Origin: DASXPG01 sp035559335
GTDB lineage: Bacteria > Gemmatimonadota > Gemmatimonadetes > Gemmatimonadales > JACORV01
DNA length: 13,694 nt
Reading direction: 5' to 3'
Assembly (NCBI GenBank): GCA_035559335.1
Contig: DATMBH010000008.1
Span: 1 to 13,694 of the forward strand
The notes under the pieces were generated by a model. That model saw nothing but the letters and a program-made list of their open reading frames with translations, made no database searches and had not been told where the DNA came from. The position numbers were made by a program, and so were the translations under genes. How positions within the stretch are numbered: the first letter of the stretch is position 1; every line of letters starts with the position of its first letter. Below are positions 1 to 6,830 of this stretch, in pieces.

Positions 1-165
1 ATTGGTGATCGCGACCAGCCGGCCCGCCGGCGGCACCGGGCGGGAGAGGGGGTCCTGGGCCGAAAGGCGGTTAGGCGGTAGGGCGGTAAGAAGTGCGAGT
101 ACCGCCAGGGCAACCTGTGCCTTCCCCCGCTCCCTGCTCCCTGTTCCCTGCTCCCTGGCTCTCAT
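1..165 (-). CDS. Secreted amidohydrolase-family protein, N-terminal fragment (runs off left edge)
   Basis: Only the first 55 codons are in the window. The start is ATG at 165-163, inside a 4-base ATGA overlap with the stop of the upstream gene, and a strong Shine-Dalgarno (AGAGGAGG) lies about 7 nt before it, so the two genes are translationally coupled. The product begins with an Arg-rich n-region, then a hydrophobic core (VALAVLALLTALPP) and a cleavage site LSA|QD, that is, a Sec signal peptide. The mature part begins with residues ending GRLVAITN, which matches the first beta-strand that opens many amidohydrolases (LxxTNARI). The neighbouring gene is an amidohydrolase homologue without metal ligands, and such genes often occur in tandem with a second member. 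The family is therefore inferred from a short stretch and from context. The signal peptide is encoded almost entirely by repeats: YTCCCTG heptamers (n-region) and a GGCGGTA-type repeat (core and cleavage site). Confidence 0.6.
   Translation of the reverse strand, partial: MRAREQGTGSRERGKAQVALAVLALLTALPPNRLSAQDPLSRPVPPAGRLVAITN
55..93 (-). repeat. GGCGGTA-type dispersed repeat, copy 1 (coding for a signal peptide core)
   Basis: On the minus strand this 39-nt stretch matches 6730-6692 at 34 of 39 positions, counted by hand. The differences fall at five scattered bases, while the blocks CCGCCCTACCGCCT and CCTTTCGGCCCAG are identical. In both places it is read in the same frame and encodes LL.ALPP..LSAQ. 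A related copy is in the palindrome at 10039-10103. Confidence 0.8.
130..157 (+). repeat. Tandem heptamer (YTCCCTG)x4
   Basis: Four perfect tandem 7-nt units: CTCCCTG, CTCCCTG, TTCCCTG, CTCCCTG. On the minus strand they encode the Arg/Gly/Glu n-region of the left-edge signal peptide. A looser cluster of the same units is at 1963-2004 (TTCCCCG, TCCCCTG, CTCCCTG), in the intergenic region in front of the neighbouring genes. Because the unit is 7 nt, any change in copy number shifts the reading frame downstream of the start codon. Confidence 0.75.
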
Positions 166-1865
166 TGCGGCCTCCTCTCGCCCGTAAACCGCATCTCGCC
201 GAACTCGCCGGCGCTGATGGTCCCGCGCATGCGGTCGCCGTCCACTTCGCCTCTCATCGTCATGGTCACCGTCTGGCCCTGGATTGTGGCTGTTACGGTC
301 ATGGTCACGGTGCGGCCGGAGATCTCGCAGCTCGTGATCGGCGCGTTGAACATCTCGTTGGCCAGCTGCCCCGAGCAGCTGTTGCCGCTCTGGGTCAGCG
401 TCATGTTGCTGGTCACCTCGCCGCCCGGAGTCGCAGTAACGGTTATCCAGGTGCCGGCGATCTGCGCCATCTCACCCGCGGCTGCGGCGCCGCGACCGCC
501 GCCGCCCCCGGCCCCTGCGCCCCGAGCCCCGGCCCCAGCGGCCGGCGGCGTGGTCTCGTAGCGGATCCCGTCCACGAACACCATCTGGATTCGCGCCGAA
601 TCCGAGCTGAGCGGATCGCCGCGGGCGACCACCAGGTTGGCGATCTTTCCCTCCTCGATGGAGCCCAGCTGCTGGTTCGCGCCGGCGATCTCGGCCGCAC
701 GGATGGTGAGAGCAGCCAGCGCGCTGTCGCGCGGCAGTCCCGCCGCAACGGCCCGCCGAACGTTCGCCAGGAACTCGTTAGGCCTCAATCCTCCTGGAGC
801 CAGCGCGAACCTCACCCCTGCACGCATCGCAGCCGCAGCGTTGCCTTCCACCAACCGGGTTACCTGCGAGTCGGCGGCCGCGCTGTCGTTGAGCGGCCGC
901 TGCATCGAGTAGCGGTACTCCCAGCCGGTCACCTGCGCCGCGCGCGGGAAGTCCACGCTGATCACGACCGGCCTGCGCCACGCAGCCAGCTCCGGCGCCA
1001 CCCGGAAGGCCTCGGTGGCCCCCACGATCCGCGCGTCGAGGCCAAACTCCCGCGCGATGCTCAGCACGCGCCGAATTTCATCCTCGCGGTCGGCGGCGAA
1101 GAACACCGGGGCCTCGCCGCGCGCGTACGGCACCAGAGCGTTCAGCGCCGGGTCGTTCGGGGGCCGTTCCATGCCGCGCGGGTTCTGCCGGTAGCGCTCC
1201 AGCAACAGCCCGTGCCGCCGCGCGTCGTAGAATGCCTGGCGCTGATATGCGATCACGCCCAGCAGCGTCGCTGGATAGCTTCCCGGTGTCCCCTGAAAGC
1301 CCATGTGCAGGCCGACCGGCGTACGCACCACGTCTTCACGCCTGACGCTGTCCCGCAGCGGCACCAGTGCCGAGAGGCCGCGGAAGGCGCCACGGTTCGG
1401 CGCCACCAGCGCCGCCGTTATGCCGGCATCACGGGCGGCGCGCACGTCGGCCGCCTGCGGCCGCAGCTCGTCTGCCACCACCCGGTGCGGTTCCAGTCCC
1501 ACGAACCGCGGGCCCTGGCCCTGCTGCCCCGCGGATGCTGCCGCTGCGGCCCCGCCGCCCGGGCCACCGGTCGGTTGCGCCGCCGCAGGCAGGCCCAACG
1601 TGGATGTGAGATCAATGAAGCCGGGCATGATGGTGCGGCCCGACAGGTCGAGAACCCGCGCATCGGGTGGGACCTCCACACCTGCTCCCACCGCGACTAT
1701 CAGCCCATTGCGAATCACGATGGTCCCGCGTTCGATCACCCCGCGAGTGACCGTTTCGATTCGCGCGTTGGTGAGGGCCCAAGTACCGCCCTGGGCCGCG
1801 ACACCCGGCGCCACGCTCACGCTCAGCGCGAGCGCTCCCGCCAGCCGAACTGCTGCTCGACTCAT
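162..1865 (-). CDS. Secreted amidohydrolase-like protein lacking metal ligands, with C-terminal beta-rich domain
   Basis: 567 residues from the ATG at 1865-1863; an upstream in-frame ATG (1883) is also possible. The N-terminus is a signal peptide cut at VAA|QG. Residues about 28-85 are the typical amidohydrolase entry (LTNARIETVTRGVIERG, then IMPGFID), and the end of the fold (LTIRAAEIAGANQQLGSIEEGKIANLVVARGDPL) is also clear, so the family assignment is firm. The metal centre is gone: after PGFID the HxH positions are T87 and T89, the later His strand reads PVFFAADREDEI, and the last Asp position reads FALAPGG. It is probably not a hydrolase in the normal sense. After a Gly/Ala-rich linker, the last ~115 residues form a Thr-rich beta domain starting at AGTWITVTATPGG that resembles lipocalin-type repeats of strands; its function is unknown. 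The gene ends in a 4-base overlap with the next amidohydrolase-like gene, suggesting that the two products act together in the periplasm. Confidence 0.85.
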   Translation of the reverse strand: MSRAAVRLAGALALSVSVAPGVAAQGGTWALTNARIETVTRGVIERGTIVIRNGLIVAVGAGVEVPPDARVLDLSGRTIMPGFIDLTSTLGLPAAAQPTGGPGGGAAAAASAGQQGQGPRFVGLEPHRVVADELRPQAADVRAARDAGITAALVAPNRGAFRGLSALVPLRDSVRREDVVRTPVGLHMGFQGTPGSYPATLLGVIAYQRQAFYDARRHGLLLERYRQNPRGMERPPNDPALNALVPYARGEAPVFFAADREDEIRRVLSIAREFGLDARIVGATEAFRVAPELAAWRRPVVISVDFPRAAQVTGWEYRYSMQRPLNDSAAADSQVTRLVEGNAAAAMRAGVRFALAPGGLRPNEFLANVRRAVAAGLPRDSALAALTIRAAEIAGANQQLGSIEEGKIANLVVARGDPLSSDSARIQMVFVDGIRYETTPPAAGAGARGAGAGGGGGRGAAAAGEMAQIAGTWITVTATPGGEVTSNMTLTQSGNSCSGQLANEMFNAPITSCEISGRTVTMTVTATIQGQTVTMTMRGEVDGDRMRGTISAGEFGEMRFTGERRPQ

Positions 1866-2028
1866 CGCTTGGCGACTCCGCATGACTGGTCTGGTACTGC
1901 GAGGAATGGCCATCCTAATCCCGGAAGGCCACACGCATCAAGCACGCCTTTGGGTACGCGTGTCCCCCGTTCCCCGTTGAACCTGGCTCCTCCCCTGCTC
2001 CCTGCCATCTTCTCGCCGCTCCCCGGAT

Positions 2029-2057
2029 TTGCGACACTGTCTTGTCGCTCGTACAAT
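2029..2057 (+). promoter_or_regulatory. Sigma70-like promoter of the MerR-family gene
   Basis: TTGCGA (2029-2034), a 17-nt spacer, and TACAAT (2052-2057). The expected transcription start, 7 nt or so further, is at about 2064, leaving only some 4 nt before the ATG at 2068. No Shine-Dalgarno is present, so the mRNA is probably near-leaderless. The divergent amidohydrolase pair starts at 1865, so the 1866-2067 interval is shared control DNA; apart from this promoter it holds the loose YTCCCTG cluster at 1963-2004. Confidence 0.6.
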
Positions 2058-2067
2058 ATCCGGCCCT

Positions 2068-2703
2068 ATGGCTGACGCACTCCTCGCCCTGCGCGAGTAC
2101 GCAAAGCTGGCCCCGTGGAACATCCGCGACCTCTCGTCGCTTGCGGCAGGAATCCTCGACGCATCGCGCGTTACTCCGATAAACGCTGCCGCGCAGAGCC
2201 GGCCCAACGACCGCACCGTCCGCTTCTACGTCACGCGCCGGCTGATCAGCTCTCCGGACGGTCGCGGCACGGCCGCGACATACGGCTACCGCCACCTGCT
2301 CCAGCTGCTCGCGATCAAGCTGCGGCAGATGGAAGGTGTCACCCTTCAGGCAATTGAAAAGGAACTGGCCGACTCCCCGGGCGACGTGCTGGAGAAGAGG
2401 GTCGCCGCGGCGCTCGGCCCCATCCCAGGGCCCGACCAGCTGGACCTCGGCACTCGCGGGGGGCATCGCGGCAGGGTAGCGCGCGCCCTTGGCGCGCGTA
2501 CCAGCGGCCCGGTGCAGCCTGAACCGCGGCGGACTGAAGCAGCAATACCCAACGGCGCCTGGTTCCGCCTGTCGCTTGGCGACGGGGTCGAGCTTCAGGT
2601 GCGCTCCGACCATCCCGCGGCCCGGTCGCAGTCGCTCAGGCAAAGGGTGACCGAGGCTGTGGCGCGCGCGCTCGCCGACGCGGCTGACGACCAGGCCATC
2701 TAG
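2068..2703 (+). CDS. MerR-family transcriptional regulator
   Basis: 211 residues from the ATG at 2068; a TTG at 2029 in the same frame coincides with the -35 box and is unlikely to be the start. Residues about 48-100 carry the family hallmark: RTVRFYVTRRLI, a variable wing (SSPDGRGTAATYGYRHL), then LLAIKLRQMEGVTLQAIEKEL, matching the usual pattern of RT(I/V)RYY, R.Y and L..I..LR..G.(S/T)L..I. The DNA-binding head is preceded by an unusually long segment (residues 1-47) that includes part of the HTH (WNIRDLSSLAAGILDASRV). The C-terminal third (GAWFRLSLGDGVELQVRSDHP) looks like a small beta-strand ligand domain that I do not recognise; there is no visible Cys metal site. The gene is followed after 4 nt by a PHP-domain membrane protein, so the two are probably one operon. 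The inducer is unknown. Confidence 0.85.
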   Translation: MADALLALREYAKLAPWNIRDLSSLAAGILDASRVTPINAAAQSRPNDRTVRFYVTRRLISSPDGRGTAATYGYRHLLQLLAIKLRQMEGVTLQAIEKELADSPGDVLEKRVAAALGPIPGPDQLDLGTRGGHRGRVARALGARTSGPVQPEPRRTEAAIPNGAWFRLSLGDGVELQVRSDHPAARSQSLRQRVTEAVARALADAADDQAI

Positions 2704-2707
2704 TTCG

Positions 2708-3922
2708 GTGCGACGCTGGCGCCTGCCCACCGCAATCGGCGCCGCGGTCCTGCTGGCCCGTATACTCGACGCGCCGCCGTTGCTGGACGTGGCCCTGTCG
2801 GCGCCGCCCGCTGATATCTCCATCGAATACCCCGTCCTCCACGTGCTGCTGGCCCCGCTCACCGTGCCGGCTGATTGGCTCAACGGTGGCAGCCGCTACG
2901 ACCTGTTCTCGTTGATCGGCTGGGTCGCATTCGCCGTTGTGGCGTGGTCGGCGCTGGCAGTGCCACGAGCTGGCGCCGGAAGCTGGCGAGTGGCCGCCTC
3001 GCGCCTGATCGCCGGTTGTCTTGCGCTGGTCGCCTTCGTCGCGGTTGTGGTCTGGGCATGGCGCCCGGTCCCGCGCATTGTGGTTGCGGACTCGACCGCC
3101 CTGGTCTTCGACGTTCACAGCCACACGTCCCTCTCGCACGACGGCCGCGCCGGATTCGGCGTCGCGGCGAACGCGGCCTGGCACCGCAGGACCGGATTTC
3201 ACGCCGCGTTCGTCACCGACCACAACCGCTACGGCGCGGTACGTCAGTGGCAAGCCGACCGGCCGGAGGACGCGGTGCGCCTTCTCAACGGCGAGGAGCT
3301 GTCGCTCGCCGGCCTGCACTTAATCGTGCTGGGAACGCGCCGCGAGTTGTCCAGCGCTCCGCATAACGAGTCGGCGGCAGCCACGCTCGGCCTGGTTGAC
3401 TCGCTGGCCAGCGACCCGGAGCGGCCGCTGCTGGTCGCGAGCTTGCCCGAGTACGCTCGGCACTGGTGGGGACAGAGGCTGGACACGCTGCTGATGTCGG
3501 GAATCGGCGGACTCGAGATCTGGACCAGCTCACCCAAGGGAATGGAGTTCAGCGCCGCCGACCGGGCCCGCGCACTCACAGCCGCGCGGCTGAGGCGGCT
3601 GGCGGTAGTGGGCGCCACCGACATGCACGGTCTCGGACAAACTGCCACCGTTTGGAACGTGGTCAGGATCCCCGACTGGCGTTCGCTGAGCGATTCCACG
3701 CTGGAGCGCACTTTGTTGGCGCACCTGCGCGCCGGGGGAGCGGAAGGAAACCGTGTGATCGCGCTGGATCGCTGGCAGGCCGCGGGCGGGGCGTGGGCCT
3801 GGGCCGCCGCGCCGCTCGGGCTGTGGGGCGCACTGCGGCGCACCAGCCCAGCTCACACGCTCGTTATGCTCCTGTGGCTGCTGATACCTGTCGGCCTGGC
3901 TGGATTGCGGCGCTCAGGGTAA
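2708..3922 (+). CDS. Membrane-anchored PHP-domain phosphoesterase-like protein
   Basis: 404 residues with a GTG start 4 nt after the MerR gene stop. Hydrophobic segments at about residues 8-20, 42-55, 66-86 and 99-119 form an N-terminal membrane module, and two more follow near the C-terminus (about 357-376 and 384-398). Between them lies a PHP domain: DVHSHTSLSHDG (D135, H137, H139), FVTDHNRYG (D171, H172), GEELSL..LH (E196/E197, H204) and GATDMHGLG (D305, H307). These are the metal-binding motifs of PHP phosphoesterases and PHP nucleases. The motif that normally reads (I/L)xAHP reads LVASLPEYA here, so one His ligand appears to be replaced by Ser245. The active domain is probably on one face of the cytoplasmic membrane; the substrate cannot be told from sequence. 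It is likely co-transcribed with, and possibly controlled by, the MerR-family gene. Confidence 0.8.
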   Translation: MRRWRLPTAIGAAVLLARILDAPPLLDVALSAPPADISIEYPVLHVLLAPLTVPADWLNGGSRYDLFSLIGWVAFAVVAWSALAVPRAGAGSWRVAASRLIAGCLALVAFVAVVVWAWRPVPRIVVADSTALVFDVHSHTSLSHDGRAGFGVAANAAWHRRTGFHAAFVTDHNRYGAVRQWQADRPEDAVRLLNGEELSLAGLHLIVLGTRRELSSAPHNESAAATLGLVDSLASDPERPLLVASLPEYARHWWGQRLDTLLMSGIGGLEIWTSSPKGMEFSAADRARALTAARLRRLAVVGATDMHGLGQTATVWNVVRIPDWRSLSDSTLERTLLAHLRAGGAEGNRVIALDRWQAAGGAWAWAAAPLGLWGALRRTSPAHTLVMLLWLLIPVGLAGLRRSG

Positions 3923-4006
3923 CCAGTCGCCGCCACCGCGCCCGATTCGTCATCCCGGCGCAGCGTAGCTCGTGGCAGCGCGCTGGTCACTCAGCGGCGT
4001 ATGCCA

Positions 4007-4702
4007 TTAGTTAGGCCGCGCGCCCGGCCCTGGCCACCGGCGGCCACGCCGCGGCAAGCGCACCTCACCGGCATAGCCCACAATCACACGAGTCTCATAT
4101 CTCAGGGACCGACACCAATCGTCACTGCCGGCGCAATTCGGATACTGCCTGCCAAAGTAGGCTGTGACGAAGAGCCGCATCCGGAATGGGCGGGGCAGTT
4201 GGTACCCGACGACAGTAAAGGGTAGCACCGCCCTAGCCGCACTATGGCCTGGGCGTGTGAACGCCGCGCCCTGTGTCAAATAGATCGCTCTGCCGTCCGA
4301 TGACTCCTTGCCGAACATGAGATAAGGCGCGACCGTGCTCCTTATTGCCCACTGCAATAGAACTCCCGTGCCGGCGACGAAGGTGGGCAGTATTGTAGGA
4401 GCCTGGATGTACAGATCGAGCACGTGCCCGGTGTACAAGGCCAACTGGTACGTGGCTCGAACACCGGCACCGCGGCCGGAGTTACCAGCCACGCCCCCTG
4501 TCAGATGCATGCCCAGAGTCGGGAACAACTGCTGTCGTGAGCGGCCCGTGTCGTTCGCAATGAATGGATGCCTGCCCAATGTAAACCCGCCCGAGAACCC
4601 CAGACTCAGCCCGCGCTCCACGCGCGGTCCGTGAGTGAGGTAGGGCAGACAGCCTTGCACAGCGCAACAGAGTATGGCTGCCACTAAACAGCGCGGCGAC
4701 AT
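4007..4702 (-). CDS. Putative lipoprotein or outer-membrane beta-barrel protein
   Basis: 231 residues from the ATG at 4702-4700. This start gives a clean lipoprotein signal peptide (RCLVAAILCCAVQGC, lipobox VQGC). A longer in-frame start at 4855 would add 51 Cys/Arg-rich residues and seems unlikely. The mature part alternates short amphipathic strands with turns (GLSLGFSGGFTLG, LFPTLGMHLTGG, RATYQLALYTGHVLDLYIQ, MRLFVTAYFG), as in small outer-membrane barrels; I do not recognise a named family. Two Cys near the C-terminus (NCAGSDDWC) may form a disulfide. Codon use stands out: in the first ~68 codons about 20 end in A or T (TTA and ATA occur), against about 4 in the first 50 codons of lemA, which suggests a foreign origin or weak expression. 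It is convergent with the PHP gene, and 162 nt without any recognised signal separate it from the gene upstream. Confidence 0.65.
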   Translation of the reverse strand: MSPRCLVAAILCCAVQGCLPYLTHGPRVERGLSLGFSGGFTLGRHPFIANDTGRSRQQLFPTLGMHLTGGVAGNSGRGAGVRATYQLALYTGHVLDLYIQAPTILPTFVAGTGVLLQWAIRSTVAPYLMFGKESSDGRAIYLTQGAAFTRPGHSAARAVLPFTVVGYQLPRPFRMRLFVTAYFGRQYPNCAGSDDWCRSLRYETRVIVGYAGEVRLPRRGRRWPGPGARPN

Positions 4703-4864
4703 TCGGCCTGGCGCGGCACGGCGTTCACGTCGTGGACATCGGTCAGTCACGCAATGGACCCTCAACCCCGGCCGGGAGCACGAAGTGAAGGTCGCAGCGC
4801 TGCAGCTGAGCATCGCCGCTGTGAGCCAGCGCCGTGACGAACCAACCACGGGCACATGAGATCA

Positions 4865-6823
4865 TCAACCACAGGACTCCGCGCTCACCCGCACCCGTGC
4901 CGGTTCGAAGCCCCCGCGCACGTCTACGTAGAACAACCCGTCGGCTCGCTGCACCAGTAGCAGTCGCTCGGGAGCGTCCGGGCCGCGCTGCATGGTGACG
5001 CATGAACCGGCCGTGAGCCACGGGAAACTCAGCAGCAGCCGCCGGCGCTGCAGCGCCACCAGCCTGATTTCGGCCGCTCGGTCGGCGGGACGGTAGCTAA
5101 ACGACAGAGTATCGGCCGCCAGCCGCCAGCCGGACAGCCGCCAGGTGTGCTGGTCGGCTACGCCATCGAGACGCGGCGCAATCCTGATTCCCTCGGGGCT
5201 TTCGTCCACACCGAACAGCTCCGCCACCAGAGCGTGAACGTAGCGTCCGGCGGCGGCGAGCGCGGTGCCGTTGGTGCCGCCGCCGTTAGGCACTCGGCCG
5301 AAGTGGTTGTTGATGCCGCGCTGCGCGTCCTGGAGCAGCGACCGCCACAGCACCTGGCCCGCCTGCGGCCTGGCGCGCAGCCGCGCGGCCATGGCGCGGT
5401 ACTCCTCACTCCTGGTGCGCCGCTCGCCTCCCGAGCGCCGCGCGTCTTCATCCGCCAGATCCGCAAGCCGCTCCAGCGCCAGCGGAGCCAGCGGGTCGGC
5501 GGGCTCGGCGGCGATCTCCGTCACCAGCGGCTCCAGGGCGGGGAGAAATCCCAGCACGTTGGCGTCGCCGCCCATCCAGTAACACGCCCACACCTTCAGC
5601 ACGTGACCGCTGAACCGCCCCACCGCCGGCAGGCTGTCGTCGTCGGTCACCCACCGGTACGGCCCGCGCGCGCCGATGCGCGGCGCGATGGCCAGCGGAG
5701 GGCGGCCGTCCCGACCCGAGGTCGCAAACGCCCGCACGTCCTCGCACACCGCCGCCGCCTCGCCGATCTGGCCGGCCAGCAGAGCGCCCCAGCCGCCGTC
5801 GGGCGATCGCGCCCAGCGCGCGCGGTTGGCGTCCGCCGCCAGCGTGCGCCGCGGACTAGGTTCGTTCCACGCGAACAGCTCTCGCGCGCCGGCCAGCAGG
5901 TGTGTCAACAGCAGCGATACCTCGGAGGCTGGTGTCTCGACCCGCAGTCGCGGCGCCTGACGCACCGGCACCGGCTCCTGGCCGGCCGCCACCGCCTGGC
6001 GCAGCGCCTCCGCAGCGTCCGTACCGACACCGAACATGATCTCCGCATGGATGGACCCCGTCGCATCGCGGGTCGGCTGGACAATTAGCGTGACCTTGCC
6101 CACGGTGCGCCGCTCCACACCGCCCTCCAGCGGCACCAGGATCGTGGTTGCGTCCGACTGCAGCCGGCCCTGCGCGCCGCGACCCAGCGCGAACACTGTC
6201 GTCGAACCGCCCAGTGTGGCGTCCGACAGGTATACCGCGTTGGCCTGATCATCCACCGTAATGCGGTCCCGCTCGCCGAAACCCGCCACACGCCACCGGT
6301 ACTCGTGCTGGTCGGCTGGCTCCACGGTGACCAGCAACACGCGATTGACCGGCCAGGACCGCGCGGTGATCACGATCCTGCCGCCCGCCGCGCCGCGGCT
6401 GCCCACCACCTCCACGTTGATCGGAGGGCGTCCCTCGCCGTCCGCGACCACGAACACCACCCGTCCGTCCGGCTCGAAGCGGACGCTGTCGTCGTAGGCG
6501 CGAGGCTCGGGTTCGCGAGCCAGCGGCGCCGCCCCCTCGACTCTCACCGAACCCGCGATCGTAACTGGACCCACGGTCAGCTCGCCGATCACCAGCCCGC
6601 CCAGGGCCGTGTCTCTCGCGGCGAGATAGCGCACATGCGGCGCCACGACGGCGGTGGGGCGGAAGGACGGCGTGACCACCACGCCGATGGTCTGGGCCGA
6701 AAGGAGGCAAGGCGGTAGGGCGGAAAGCAGCGCCAAGGCGCAGAGCACCGCGCCCGCGCCAATCCCACCTAGGCCTCTCCCGCCATTCCGCCTTTCCGCC
6801 TCCATCACCTCCATCGCCTCCAT
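4865..6823 (-). CDS. Large secreted protein, possible (alpha/alpha)6-barrel glycosidase-like
   Basis: About 652 residues from the ATG at 6823; the frame is open up to an ATG at 6898, which has no ribosome-binding site. The N-terminus is Arg/Glu-rich, followed by a hydrophobic stretch (GAGAVLCALALLSALPP) and cleavage at LSA|QT, a Sec signal peptide. The first ~250 residues are beta-rich (for example VFVVADGEGRPPINVEVVG), and the second half is helical and Trp/Ala-rich. Near the end, NHFGRVPNGGGTNGTALAAAGRYVHALVAELFGV followed by GIRIAPRLDGV and a strand-rich tail is reminiscent of the C-terminal part of GH78/GH15-like six-hairpin glycosidases (LFGI..GL.I.P.L). I cannot point to catalytic acids, so a sugar-related role is only a guess. 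It is divergent from lemA, with about 100 nt between the two starts. The signal peptide region is built of repeats. Confidence 0.6.
   Translation of the reverse strand: MEAMEVMEAERRNGGRGLGGIGAGAVLCALALLSALPPCLLSAQTIGVVVTPSFRPTAVVAPHVRYLAARDTALGGLVIGELTVGPVTIAGSVRVEGAAPLAREPEPRAYDDSVRFEPDGRVVFVVADGEGRPPINVEVVGSRGAAGGRIVITARSWPVNRVLLVTVEPADQHEYRWRVAGFGERDRITVDDQANAVYLSDATLGGSTTVFALGRGAQGRLQSDATTILVPLEGGVERRTVGKVTLIVQPTRDATGSIHAEIMFGVGTDAAEALRQAVAAGQEPVPVRQAPRLRVETPASEVSLLLTHLLAGARELFAWNEPSPRRTLAADANRARWARSPDGGWGALLAGQIGEAAAVCEDVRAFATSGRDGRPPLAIAPRIGARGPYRWVTDDDSLPAVGRFSGHVLKVWACYWMGGDANVLGFLPALEPLVTEIAAEPADPLAPLALERLADLADEDARRSGGERRTRSEEYRAMAARLRARPQAGQVLWRSLLQDAQRGINNHFGRVPNGGGTNGTALAAAGRYVHALVAELFGVDESPEGIRIAPRLDGVADQHTWRLSGWRLAADTLSFSYRPADRAAEIRLVALQRRRLLLSFPWLTAGSCVTMQRGPDAPERLLLVQRADGLFYVDVRGGFEPARVRVSAESCG
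6692..6730 (-). repeat. GGCGGTA-type dispersed repeat, copy 2 (coding for a signal peptide core)
   Basis: The minus strand matches the copy at 55-93 in 34 of 39 positions and is read in the same frame, giving LLSALPPCLLSAQ. The G-rich flank at about 6777-6799 (GGCGGAAAGGCGGAATGGCGG on the minus strand) looks like a more degenerate relative. Confidence 0.8.
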
Positions 6824-6830
6824 CACCTCC
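6800..6830 (-). repeat. Tandem 9-nt repeat, each unit containing GGAG plus ATG
   Basis: On the plus strand: CTCCATCAC, CTCCATCGC, CTCCATCAC and a final CTCC. On the minus strand each unit provides an in-frame ATG preceded by GGAGGYG, so three consecutive Met codons (6823, 6814, 6805) each carry a closely spaced Shine-Dalgarno-like sequence. The protein reads MEAMEVME here. The start of the downstream gene is therefore ambiguous among the three. Confidence 0.75.

Noticed and set aside
93..2075. A 660-codon open frame on the plus strand across the amidohydrolase-like gene
   Set aside because: It is antisense to a well-supported gene, has shadow composition (Arg/His/Pro-rich) and no domain character. 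Long antisense frames are expected at this GC content.
4703..4855. N-terminal extension of the lipoprotein gene to 4855
   Set aside because: It would place 51 Cys/Arg-rich residues before a clear lipoprotein signal peptide.
6800..6830. CRISPR-like or VNTR array
   Set aside because: The units are 9 nt, contiguous and without spacers; it is a short coding tandem repeat.
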